A stretch of DNA of 64,000 nt from Paraburkholderia hiiakae. Lineage in GTDB: Bacteria; Pseudomonadota; Gammaproteobacteria; Burkholderiales; Burkholderiaceae. The DNA lies in NCBI RefSeq assembly GCF_904848665.1, contig NZ_CAJHCQ010000001.1, forward strand, positions 558,001 to 622,000. The letters are read 5' to 3'. The notes beneath the pieces are model-generated. The model saw only the letters and a program-made list of their open reading frames with translations, did not search any database and was not told the DNA's origin. Shown piece by piece: positions 48,577 to 56,708 of this stretch. Within the stretch, counting starts at the first letter, position 1. Every line of letters starts with the position of its first letter. Position numbers and translations under genes: made by a program.

Positions 48577-48883
48577 GAGGCTCTTCTCCAGGTAGTTGTT
48601 TGATGTCCTTTCGCCCTGCGTCGACGCGTGTGGCGCGCAACGGCTGCGGCACACGTGGAACTGATGGGGAACGAAAGGGCCGGCCGTCGCCGGGCCGGCG
48701 ATTGTAGAGCTTATAACGACTTTTGGTGCAGCGTGCTTGAAAGACGAGCGAGCCGCGCAAAGCGAGCGCCAGAAAGGCGCCGTTTGCGCGGCTCGTTGTA
48801 CCCCTCATACCCGCGAGGAGCACGGCGTTCCAGTCATCGTTGCGCCGCAGCATGCGGCGCGAGCGTCAAGCAGAAGCGCTTTT
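48577..48883. other. Gap between eda and the gluconate symporter
   Basis: 307 bp with a large composite hairpin at 48749-48795 (13-bp outer stem, 5-bp inner stem). On the minus strand a TACAAT -10-like hexamer lies downstream at about 48700-48706. GC-rich GGCCGGC repeats lie at 48680-48700. No ORF is supported. Confidence 0.4.
48749..48795. other. Composite stem-loop in the eda-gntP gap
   Basis: Outer arms 48749-48761 and 48783-48795 are exact 13-bp complements; an inner 5-bp stem GCGCC/GGCGC (48766-48780) has an AGAAA loop. No T-run follows on either strand. It could protect or process the polycistronic mRNA. Confidence 0.5.
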
Positions 48884-49525
48884 TTAGCGCACCGGGCGCG
48901 AAAGCTCGCTCGCGGCGTGCGCCAGGCGCGTGACTTCGTCCCAGTTCTGCGCGGCGATCGCCGCCTTCGGCGTGAGCCACGAGCCGCCCACGCACACCAC
49001 GTTGGGCAGCGCGAGGAAGGTCGGAGCCGATTCGGCGCTGATACCGCCCGTCGGGCAGAACTTGAGCGTCGGGAACGGACCGTGGAACGCCTGCAGCATG
49101 TTCAGGCCACCGGCAGGAACCGCCGGGAAGAACTTGACGATCTCGTAGCCCAGTTCCATCGCGACGATGATGTCGGTCGGCGTCATCACGCCCGGCAGGA
49201 GCGGCAGGCCCGCGTCGAGCGAGGCCTGATGGATCTCGCGCGTGAGGCCCGGCGAAACGCCGAATTGTGCGCCGGCCTTCTTCGCGAGCGCGCAGTGCTC
49301 GGGTTTCGTGATCGTACCCACGCCCACGACGATATCCGGCGCGATCTTCGCGGCGCGCTCGATGGCTTCGATGCCGGCCTTCGTGCGCAGCGTGATTTCC
49401 AGCACCTTCACCCCGCCCGCGTGGAGCGCGCGGGAAACGTGCTCGCCCTGCTCCGGCGTGTCGAATGCGAGCACCGGGATGACCGGACCCAGGCGGACGA
49501 TGTCGGCGACTGTGCTATTTGCCAT
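48884..49525 (-). CDS. eda: KDPG aldolase
   Basis: The 213-residue Entner-Doudoroff aldolase that splits 2-keto-3-deoxy-6-phosphogluconate to pyruvate and glyceraldehyde-3-phosphate. The catalytic Glu lies in KVLEITLRTKAGIEAI and the Schiff-base Lys in PTLKFCPTGGIS; VGVGTITKPEHCALAKKAGAQF supplies the substrate loop. It starts 23 bp after the edd stop, so the pair is co-transcribed. Confidence 0.95.
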   Translation of the reverse strand: MANSTVADIVRLGPVIPVLAFDTPEQGEHVSRALHAGGVKVLEITLRTKAGIEAIERAAKIAPDIVVGVGTITKPEHCALAKKAGAQFGVSPGLTREIHQASLDAGLPLLPGVMTPTDIIVAMELGYEIVKFFPAVPAGGLNMLQAFHGPFPTLKFCPTGGISAESAPTFLALPNVVCVGGSWLTPKAAIAAQNWDEVTRLAHAASELSRPVR

Positions 49526-49548
49526 GTTCAGGCTCCTTGATGATGAAT

Positions 49549-51441
49549 TCAGTTAGCGGCGTGGGCCGGCGCATGGGTGGTCGAAGCGGCGGGCGCGGGC
49601 GCGGCCTGCTCGCCCACGAGCGGACCGAACACCGTTGCACCCAGCTCCGCCGGCGCGGCAGTGGCGCGGAACACGCCGAACAGCTCGCGGCCAAAGCCCA
49701 CTTCGTTGAGTGCCTGATGCGCGGGCTGCGCGACCGGGCGCGCGTCCCAGTCGGCCGCATCCACTTCGATGTCGAGTACGCCTTCCACCGCGTCGATCAC
49801 GATCGTATCGCCGTCGCGCACTTTGCCAATCGGACCGTGAAGCAGCGTTTCCGGCGAAACGTGGATCACGGCGGGCACTTTGCCCGACGCACCCGACATG
49901 CGCCCGTCAGTCACGAGCGCCACGTGAAAGCCCTTGTCCTGCAGCACGCCGAGCAGCGGCGTGAGGCGGTGCAACTCCGGCATGCCGTTGGCGCGCGCGC
50001 CCTGGAAGCGCACGACGGCCACGAAATCGCGCTCGAGTTCGCCGCGGTCGAACGCTTCCTGCACGGCTTCCTGCGAATCGAACACGATGGCGGGCGCACG
50101 TACCTTACGGCGCTCCGGCGCGACAGCGGAAACCTTGATGACGCCGCGGCCCAGACGCCCCTGCATCAGGCGCAAGCCACCGTCTGGCTGGAACGGCGTC
50201 GGGAGCGGGCGCAGAACGGACTCGTCGGCGCTCTTCTCGACGGCGGGCACCCACGTGAGCTTGCCGTCGATGAGCTTCGGCTCCTCGGTGTAGTGACGCA
50301 GGCCACGGCCCGCGACGGTATTCACGTCTTCGTGCAGCAGGCCGCCGTCGAGCAGTTCGCGCACGAGGAACGCGACGCCGCCCGCCGCGTGGAAATGGTT
50401 CACGTCGGCCTTGCCGTTCGGATACACGCGCGCGAGCAGCGGCACGGCGTCCGAAAGCGCGTCGAAGTCGTTCCAGTCGATGATGATGCCCGCCGCGCGC
50501 GCCATCGCCACGAGGTGCAGCGTGTGGTTGGTCGAGCCGCCCGTCGCCATCAGCGCGACGATGCCGTTGATCACGGCCTTTTCGTCGACCACATGGCCGA
50601 TCGGCGTGTAGTTGCCGCGCTCGACGGTAAGTTCGAGCACGCGGCGCGCGGCGGCGGCAGTCAGTTCGTCACGCAGCGGCGTGTGCGGATGGATGAAGGC
50701 GGAACTCGGCAGATGCAGGCCCATGATCTCCATGAGCATCTGATTGCTGTTGGCCGTGCCGTAGAACGTGCAGGTGCCATGGCCGTGATAGGCGGCCGCC
50801 TCCGATTCGAGCAGCGCTCCGCGATCGCACTGGCCCGTGGCGAACTGCTGGCGCACCTTGGCCTTGTCGTCGTTCGTGATGCCGCTCGTCATCGGGCCGG
50901 CGGGCACGAAAATCGTGGGCAAATGGCCGAATTGCAGCGCGCCGATCAGCAGGCCGGGCACGATCTTGTCGCACACGCCCAGGCACAGCGCCGCATCGAA
51001 CATGTTGTGCGTGAGCGCGACGGCCGTGCTCATCGCGATCACTTCACGCGAAAAGAGCGACAACTCCATGCCGGCGTTGCCCTGCGTGACGCCGTCGCAC
51101 ATCGCCGGCACGCCGCCCGCGAACTGCGCGACGCCGCCGCCTTCGCGGGCCGCCTTCTTGATGATGTCGGGGAAATCCTTGTAGGGCGCATGCGCCGAGA
51201 GCATCTCGTTATAGGCCGAGACGATGCCGATGTTCGGCTCGCGGATCGACTTGATGGCGATCTTGTCACGACCTTCGAGGCCGGCGAAGCCGTGCGCGAG
51301 ATTCGCGCATGAGAGCGCGCCGCGCGCCGGGAACCGGTCCTGAGCAGCCGCGATACGCGCCACATAGGCCTCGCGAGTGGGCTTGCTGCGCTCGATCACG
51401 CGCTGCGTGACCTTCATCAACTGAGAATGCGGGGAAACCAT
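49549..51441 (-). CDS. edd: 6-Phosphogluconate dehydratase
   Basis: A 630-residue IlvD/Edd-family Fe-S dehydratase making KDPG. Cysteines proposed to bind the cluster appear in [20 protein letters not shown] and [35 protein letters not shown] and [20 protein letters not shown] are family signatures. The length is in the Edd range (~600-630), longer than IlvD. The ATG at 51441 has GGAG five bases upstream. A short Ala/Pro-rich tail follows the catalytic domain. The promoter carries a HexR-like site. Confidence 0.95.
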   Translation of the reverse strand: MVSPHSQLMKVTQRVIERSKPTREAYVARIAAAQDRFPARGALSCANLAHGFAGLEGRDKIAIKSIREPNIGIVSAYNEMLSAHAPYKDFPDIIKKAAREGGGVAQFAGGVPAMCDGVTQGNAGMELSLFSREVIAMSTAVALTHNMFDAALCLGVCDKIVPGLLIGALQFGHLPTIFVPAGPMTSGITNDDKAKVRQQFATGQCDRGALLESEAAAYHGHGTCTFYGTANSNQMLMEIMGLHLPSSAFIHPHTPLRDELTAAAARRVLELTVERGNYTPIGHVVDEKAVINGIVALMATGGSTNHTLHLVAMARAAGIIIDWNDFDALSDAVPLLARVYPNGKADVNHFHAAGGVAFLVRELLDGGLLHEDVNTVAGRGLRHYTEEPKLIDGKLTWVPAVEKSADESVLRPLPTPFQPDGGLRLMQGRLGRGVIKVSAVAPERRKVRAPAIVFDSQEAVQEAFDRGELERDFVAVVRFQGARANGMPELHRLTPLLGVLQDKGFHVALVTDGRMSGASGKVPAVIHVSPETLLHGPIGKVRDGDTIVIDAVEGVLDIEVDAADWDARPVAQPAHQALNEVGFGRELFGVFRATAAPAELGATVFGPLVGEQAAPAPAASTTHAPAHAAN

Positions 51442-51524
51442 CGAATCTCCTTCCTTCTTGTCTCGGCGGGGACGCTCGGGGCCGGATCGGACGCGTTTTC
51501 GACGGTCTGATCAGCGATGACGCG

Positions 51525-51553
51525 ATGTTAGTAGAAAAACTACAAGCCGACAA
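51525..51553 (-). promoter_or_regulatory. edd promoter
   Basis: On the minus strand, -35 TTGTCG (51548-51553), a 17-bp spacer and -10 TAACAT (51525-51530). The HexR-like site fills the spacer, an ideal position for repression. Confidence 0.6.
51529..51545. promoter_or_regulatory. HexR-like operator at the edd promoter
   Basis: Read on the minus strand, TTGTAGTTTTTCTACTA is an imperfect palindrome with TGTAG/CTAC arms, matching the TGTAGT-type motif described for HexR in gammaproteobacteria. The second copy at 51662 shares its first eleven bases. Confidence 0.65.
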
Positions 51554-51661
51554 TCCCGGAAAGACCCTGGGAGCGCAGCATTAAACGAACGCCTAGTCTC
51601 ACTATAGACGGGCTATACGTCGAATCTCACCGCCCGGCATACAAAGCCGCAAGCGATGATC

Positions 51662-51678
51662 TTGTAGTTTTTGTACAT
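51662..51678. promoter_or_regulatory. HexR-like operator at the hexR promoter
   Basis: TTGTAGTTTTTGTACAT on the plus strand overlaps the hexR -35, implying autorepression. Confidence 0.6.
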
Positions 51679-51698
51679 AACCTCCGATCCGTTATAGT
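51671..51698 (+). promoter_or_regulatory. hexR promoter
   Basis: -35 TTGTAC (51671-51676), a 16-bp spacer, -10 TATAGT (51693-51698). The start codon lies 33 bp beyond. Confidence 0.55.
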
Positions 51699-51731
51699 CC
51701 ACGGATCTTTCAGCATAGTGCGAGTTTCCTG

Positions 51732-52589
51732 ATGCTGCTGTCCCAGGTGAAAGCCATGCGCGAGCAATTGCGCCCATCGGAGCGCAAGCTCGCCGATTAC
51801 GTTGTCGAGGCGCCGCGCGAAGTGCTCGATCTTTCGATGACCGAGGTCGCCGAACGCGCGGGCGTGAGCCAGCCGACCATCGCGCGGTTCTGCCACGCGC
51901 TGGGATTCTCGGGATTCCGGGAGTTCAAGATTCGCCTCGCGCAGGCCGTCGCCGCCGATCTGCCTACGGAGCACCCGGCCGTCTACCGCGACGTGAGCCC
52001 GAACGAGCCGGTGCCGGGCGTCGCGGCCAAGGTGCTCGAGCGCACCATCGGCGCGCTGGTGCAAGTGCGCAACAACCTCTCCACCGACTCGCTCGCCGCC
52101 GCGATCGACCTGCTCGCGCACGCGTCGCGTATCGAGTTCTATGGCGCGGGCGGTTCGGGCATCGCCGCGCAGGACATGCAGCACAAGTTCTTTCGCCTTG
52201 GCATGCCGAGCGTCGCGTATTCCGATCCGCATACGTTTCTCATGTCGGCGGCGCTGCTCGGTCCCGGCGACGTCGTCGTGACGATCTCGAACACCGGACG
52301 CACGCGCGACATCGTAGACGCCGCGCGCGCTGCGCTGGATCGTGGCGCGAAGGTCATCGCCATCACGCATGGCACTTCGCCGCTCGCCCGCCTCGCGAGC
52401 GTAGGCCTGCATGCCAACGTCGACGAAGATACCGACGTCTTCTCGCCGATGACTTCGCGCACCTCGCATCTCGCGATCGGCGACATACTCGCAGTAGGTG
52501 TGGCGCTGCAGCGCGGGCCGGAGCTTGCGGAAAAACTCGCAGGCGCCAAGGACCTCATCGCGCGGCGACGTCTGGACCCGAACGGCTGA
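51732..52589 (+). CDS. hexR: HexR-type RpiR-family repressor
   Basis: A 285-residue regulator. The N-terminal RpiR HTH reads LRPSERKLADYVVEAPREVLDLSMTEVAERAGVSQPTIARFCHALG (residues ~14-60); the SIS sugar-phosphate domain follows (RIEFYGAGGSGIAAQDMQHKF near 136 and VVVTISNTGRTRDIVDAA). Pseudomonas HexR releases DNA on binding KDPG and controls edd, zwf, pgk-gap type genes. Its position, divergent from edd with two operator-like sites in between, supports the same role here. No other target genes of the glycolytic set lie in the window. Confidence 0.92.
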   Translation: MLLSQVKAMREQLRPSERKLADYVVEAPREVLDLSMTEVAERAGVSQPTIARFCHALGFSGFREFKIRLAQAVAADLPTEHPAVYRDVSPNEPVPGVAAKVLERTIGALVQVRNNLSTDSLAAAIDLLAHASRIEFYGAGGSGIAAQDMQHKFFRLGMPSVAYSDPHTFLMSAALLGPGDVVVTISNTGRTRDIVDAARAALDRGAKVIAITHGTSPLARLASVGLHANVDEDTDVFSPMTSRTSHLAIGDILAVGVALQRGPELAEKLAGAKDLIARRRLDPNG

Positions 52590-52911
52590 ATATTGCTCTG
52601 GCGGTGCGAACGGCGTTGCGCCGAATGTCTTGTGAGCCCAACTGCGGGCTATGGGCTGTGCACCACTCCGTCCGAATCAACTGCGCACCGGCCAAAAGCA
52701 GTTCGTCGACACCGTCTTTACGCGGTCGATATCACAGCCCATGACTCGATAGCGGCATGCGCCGCGCGACACGCGTGCCCGGCGATCACCGCAGAAAAGG
52801 ATCGGATATCGCTGACATATAATGATTTGAGTTTGGGTGAAAGCGCATAGGGATTGAAGCCACGTCCGGTAGGCAGTTCTTCCGGGATCCTTCACTTAAG
52901 ACTGCTATCCG
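52590..52911. other. Gap between hexR and the sensor-kinase unit
   Basis: 322 bp with a clear -10 (TATAAT, 52818-52823) in the second half and lower GC from 52795 on. No terminator for hexR was recognised. No ORF of quality. Confidence 0.4.
52818..52823 (+). promoter_or_regulatory. -10 element of the sensor-kinase unit
   Basis: A perfect TATAAT about 90 bp before the first possible start codon of the receiver remnant. The hexamer 17 bp upstream is not a good -35, so an activator may be required. Confidence 0.5.
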
Positions 52912-53124
52912 ATGCTCATGACGATTGCAACGCGAAACATGCGTATCGCGGTGACTGACGCCCATTCGACCGTCTTGACCGCCTTCGCCAATGATCATGA
53001 GGCGATGCGGGGCTGCGGTGTCCTCGCGAAGGCCGGAACCGGCACGGCGTTGCTCGACGCCCCGCGCCGTTTCGGCTTCAACGCCGATCCGATCCGCTAC
53101 GCCGCCGAACGCGGATTCGCGTAA
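52912..53124 (+). pseudogene. Probable remnant of a response-regulator receiver gene
   Basis: A 70-residue frame (or 61 from the second ATG at 52939). MRIAVTDAHSTVLTAF resembles the start of a receiver domain, where VxDDH-xxVL is usual, and AKAGTGTALLDA resembles its GEAxxGxxALL strand-helix. The phosphorylated Asp, Thr/Ser and Lys of a receiver are all missing and there is no output domain. The TAA stop overlaps the kinase start (TAATG), so translation of this frame would hand ribosomes to the kinase. I read it as a deleted response-regulator gene kept for coupling; a genuine small protein is possible. No ribosome site is seen. Confidence 0.45.
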
Positions 53125-56100
53125 TGCCACGCCGATTCCGCCCGGTCGCTTCGCCCCAGGCCTCGCCAGCTGCCGCGCTCAAAACGCTCGAGCACAACCT
53201 GAGGCGCGAGAGGCATCTCTTTACGATGCTGACCGGCCTGCTCATCTTTGCGGCGCTGTGCCTGGCGGCGATCGCGATCAGCGGCGTGGTGCTCACCGTG
53301 CTACGCGAGCAGCGGCTGGAGGCACGCATTGTGAACGCCCAAGCCAACGCACAGATCTGGCGACACTTGGGCATCCTTGGAAGCGCAGCAGTCGCCCTGA
53401 CGCTCGAAGATGCGCCGGAGCGCGAGGCACAGACGGACGGCGCGACGTCTTCGCGCTGCTCCCCGACGTTCGGCCCGAGCGGTGGTTCGCCGGATCTTCT
53501 TGCGGTTTGCGAGCGGTTCGTCGCGGCCGTCAAGATTTGGTCCGACGTCCCCATTATGCTGTTGCGCGTCGACGGCAGCGCAGCGTACAGCCACGGTCTC
53601 ACAGTAAAGGGTTCGCAGTTGCCGCCGGGCGAAGCAGCGCACCTGCTCGCCGACACGGCACTTCTGCGCCTTGCTGCGAGCAGCCAGGATTCGCTCGCCG
53701 CTGGCGACCGACTGAAGGTATCCTGGTTCCGCCCTCCCACCGCGCTCGGATTTGCGCCCAATCTTGTGCTCGGCGCGACGCCGGTGCAAAAGGACGGCAA
53801 ACCCTATGCGTTCGTCATCACGAGTGTCGATCTCGGCACGTTCAGCCGCACGCTGCCCGGCAGCGCCTCGGAGCACGCATTGACGCTGCTCGATGCACGT
53901 GGCGCCATCCTGGATACATCGCTTTCACCGGCCGGCGCGCAATACCTTGACCGGCGCGTCGCGAGCCTGCCCGCAGGCCTGGCCCATATCGTCCCGCGCT
54001 ACGGCCTGGCGATGCGCGAGGAACCACTAGCAAGCGACTTCGGTCACTACATGGTCGCGCTCTCGTGGAGCGACCTCTTTACGCTGACGCGCGCACCGGT
54101 CGTCCTCATCCTCATCCTGACGGCGGCGCTCGTTGCAATGCTCGTCATGCTCTCGCGCTACTGGAATCGCCACGTGCTGACGCACACCTACGACGAGGCC
54201 ACACGCGCAGTCGAGGGAGAGCTGCTCAATCACCTGCTCGTTCACGCGACGCCTGTTGGATTGTGCATCGTCAGGCGCAGCAACTTTGAGATCGTCATTG
54301 CGAATCAGATCGTGCGCAATGTGCTCGGCCTCGACGCGCAAACTACGCGGCTGCCGAACGCCCTGTGCGCCGAGTTCGAGAGGCACTGGCCGTGGCCCGC
54401 GCTCGCGAATGGCGACGACGAAACACCGGTGCACGAGTTACCGTTCTCGCTGGAGCGGCCCGGCGAAGTAGCGCTGCATCTCGCCATTACGTATGCGCCC
54501 GCCACGATGAACCGCGAGGACGTGATGTTCTGCGCGGTCGCCGACATGTCGAAGCACCACGAGGCCGAACGCCTGCTGCGCGAAGCGAAGCTCATGAGCG
54601 ACGAGGCCGCGCGCGCGAAGGTGAGCTTTTTTGCCGCGATGAGCCACGAGATCCGCACACCGCTCGCCTCGCTCGTCGGCAATATCGAACTTTTAGCGCG
54701 TGGACCGCTTGCGCCCGAACAGGGTGCGCGCGTACACGCCATGCAAGTTTCAGCCAGCGAGCTGCTGCAAATCGTCAGTGACGTCCTCGATTTCTCAAAG
54801 ATCGACGTGGGGCAGATGAGGCTGAATGAAGAGGCCGGCTCCGTCGCCGCGTTGCTCGAGCGTATTGCCCTCGCCCACGCGCCGCTCGCCGCGCGCCAGC
54901 GACTGCCCTTCTATCTCGTGATTGACCGGGCGTTGCCGGCGCAGCTGCAGTTCGATGTCGTGCGGCTCGCTCAGATCGTCAACAACCTGCTCAGCAACGC
55001 GTTCAAGTTCACACAATCGGGGAAGATCGTACTGCATGCCCGCTGGCACGACGATGCGGTCGAAATCAGCGTCAGCGACTCCGGCTGCGGCATCCCCGCC
55101 GACTTGAAGAAGCAGCTGTTTCAGCCGTTCACACAGGGCGACGACCAGCGATTCACGCAGGCGCGCGGCACCGGCCTCGGGCTTTCAATCTGTGCGCGCC
55201 TTGCGAGCTTGATGCGGGGCCGCGTGGAGATCGACAGCGCGCCGGGCGTGGGTACGCGTGTGGCCGTCATCCTGCCGCTGCGCCGCGAGGGTGACGCTAC
55301 AGCCGCCGACGGATGGACGCTCCCGGACACGCATCCGGCCATACTATGCCGTGCGCCCGAGAACCGCGAATGGCTTGGCAATCTGTTCGACAGTCGCGTG
55401 AGCACACCGACTTTCCTGAGCTCCGATCAGCCGCCGCGCGAAGGGACGTTCGATTATCTGCTGGTTACCAATGAATTCTCGCCAGACGACGTTCGGCTAC
55501 TCTGGAGCGACGCCGCAAAAATCGTCTGGCTGCGCCAGGACGGGCCCCTCGTCCCTGTCGCGCTTGACGGCGGCGGCGCCGAAGTCAGTCTGTACAGCCT
55601 CTCAGGTATCCGTGCTGCGACCCAGATGCTGCGTCCTGGCACCGCTGTGTCCACGGCAGCGCTGCAGTCCGCAACGAACAGGCCCGCCGAAGAAGGCGAA
55701 TTCCCCTCCCTCACGGCACTGATCGCCGAGGACAATCTTCTCAATCGCGGTTTGCTGCGCGACCAGCTGCGCACGCTCGGCGCGAAGGTAGTCGAAGCTA
55801 AAGACGGCGAGGAAGCGCTTGCGCGGCTCGACGGGCAACACGTGGATCTCGTCTTCACCGATCTCAACATGCCTGTCATGAACGGCTATCAGTTGCTGGA
55901 GGCAGCACGCAAGAGGTATCCGGACCTGCCAATCTACGCCGTGAGTTCGAACGCGTTACCCGAACAGATCGCGCAAGGCCGCGCAATGGGTTTCACCGAT
56001 TACCTGAGCAAGCCAGTCACACTTGCCGATCTTGCCCGTGTGCTGGCAGCCGTGGCTACGCAGGCCGCAAGCACGCCCAAGCCCGAAGTGCAAACTGCGA

Positions 56101-56438
56101 GTGAATCGCAAACAAGCGCGGAGACTGAACTACCGCGTTTCCCGGCGCTAGCCCCTGAGATTGTTAGCATCTTCGTCGAGCAGGCCGACCACGACATCGC
56201 CGACTACACCGAAATCGCACGACAGCGAGATGTCAAGCGACTACGCGATTGGGCACATCGCGTCTCTGGCGGTCTCGCGGTGCTCGGACCTTCGATGCTG
56301 AATGAAGCCTGCCTCGAACTGCGCTCGACGATACGCGAAGCAGGTGCGTGGACCGAAGACGTGGACGAACTGGCGGCAGCAGTCACGACGGAACTGGCAG
56401 CACTGCGCACGATCGCATCGCCTCGTGAGGAAAACTGA
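53124..56438 (+). CDS. Hybrid sensor histidine kinase with receiver and HPt domains
   Basis: A 1104-residue membrane phosphorelay protein. Membrane helices at ~32-57 and ~318-341 bracket a periplasmic sensor of ~260 residues. A PAS-like segment (VGLCIVRRSNFEIVIANQ) follows, then HisKA with phospho-His508 (FFAAMSHEIRTPL), an ATPase domain (NNLLSNAFKFT, DSGCGIP, GTGLGLSI), a degenerate receiver-like segment (~730-850), an intact receiver with Asp913 (TALIAEDN, VFTDLNMPVMNG, LSKP) and a C-terminal HPt with His1045 (WAHRVSGGLAVLG). The domain order matches BvgS/EvgS-type kinases. The signal is unknown and no complete response regulator is adjacent. The start overlaps the upstream stop. Confidence 0.9.
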   Translation: MPRRFRPVASPQASPAAALKTLEHNLRRERHLFTMLTGLLIFAALCLAAIAISGVVLTVLREQRLEARIVNAQANAQIWRHLGILGSAAVALTLEDAPEREAQTDGATSSRCSPTFGPSGGSPDLLAVCERFVAAVKIWSDVPIMLLRVDGSAAYSHGLTVKGSQLPPGEAAHLLADTALLRLAASSQDSLAAGDRLKVSWFRPPTALGFAPNLVLGATPVQKDGKPYAFVITSVDLGTFSRTLPGSASEHALTLLDARGAILDTSLSPAGAQYLDRRVASLPAGLAHIVPRYGLAMREEPLASDFGHYMVALSWSDLFTLTRAPVVLILILTAALVAMLVMLSRYWNRHVLTHTYDEATRAVEGELLNHLLVHATPVGLCIVRRSNFEIVIANQIVRNVLGLDAQTTRLPNALCAEFERHWPWPALANGDDETPVHELPFSLERPGEVALHLAITYAPATMNREDVMFCAVADMSKHHEAERLLREAKLMSDEAARAKVSFFAAMSHEIRTPLASLVGNIELLARGPLAPEQGARVHAMQVSASELLQIVSDVLDFSKIDVGQMRLNEEAGSVAALLERIALAHAPLAARQRLPFYLVIDRALPAQLQFDVVRLAQIVNNLLSNAFKFTQSGKIVLHARWHDDAVEISVSDSGCGIPADLKKQLFQPFTQGDDQRFTQARGTGLGLSICARLASLMRGRVEIDSAPGVGTRVAVILPLRREGDATAADGWTLPDTHPAILCRAPENREWLGNLFDSRVSTPTFLSSDQPPREGTFDYLLVTNEFSPDDVRLLWSDAAKIVWLRQDGPLVPVALDGGGAEVSLYSLSGIRAATQMLRPGTAVSTAALQSATNRPAEEGEFPSLTALIAEDNLLNRGLLRDQLRTLGAKVVEAKDGEEALARLDGQHVDLVFTDLNMPVMNGYQLLEAARKRYPDLPIYAVSSNALPEQIAQGRAMGFTDYLSKPVTLADLARVLAAVATQAASTPKPEVQTASESQTSAETELPRFPALAPEIVSIFVEQADHDIADYTEIARQRDVKRLRDWAHRVSGGLAVLGPSMLNEACLELRSTIREAGAWTEDVDELAAAVTTELAALRTIASPREEN

Positions 56439-56708
56439 ATAACAACGCGGATTCGGCGTAAGCGGTCGGCCAGCATCGTTGGGAAAGCTGGTACACAGGC
56501 CGAATTCGACCCATCGTCGCAACACTCCCGTATAGGAGGTGGCGATGCGCACAAAGAAGCGGAGATCGGATCGGACAGGACGAGCAAACGCGCGGACGCC
56601 AGGGCTCCCGCCGCCGTTGATCTTGTCGAGGCCGATGCCGTTGTTCATGCCGTCGCCCGGCGAGAAGGCGAGCATACCGCCCTCGCCCACATCGTTAGCC
56701 GCGCCGTA
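56439..56708. other. Gap between convergent kinase and sulfatase genes
   Basis: 270 bp. No terminator hairpin with a T-run was seen. The part from ~56575 to 56708 has coding-like codon use on the minus strand in the same frame as the sulfatase, beyond its stop (see findings). On the plus strand an AGGAGG sits before an ATG at 56545 that opens a 66-codon Pro/Ser/Arg-rich frame; this is probably chance. Confidence 0.4.
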
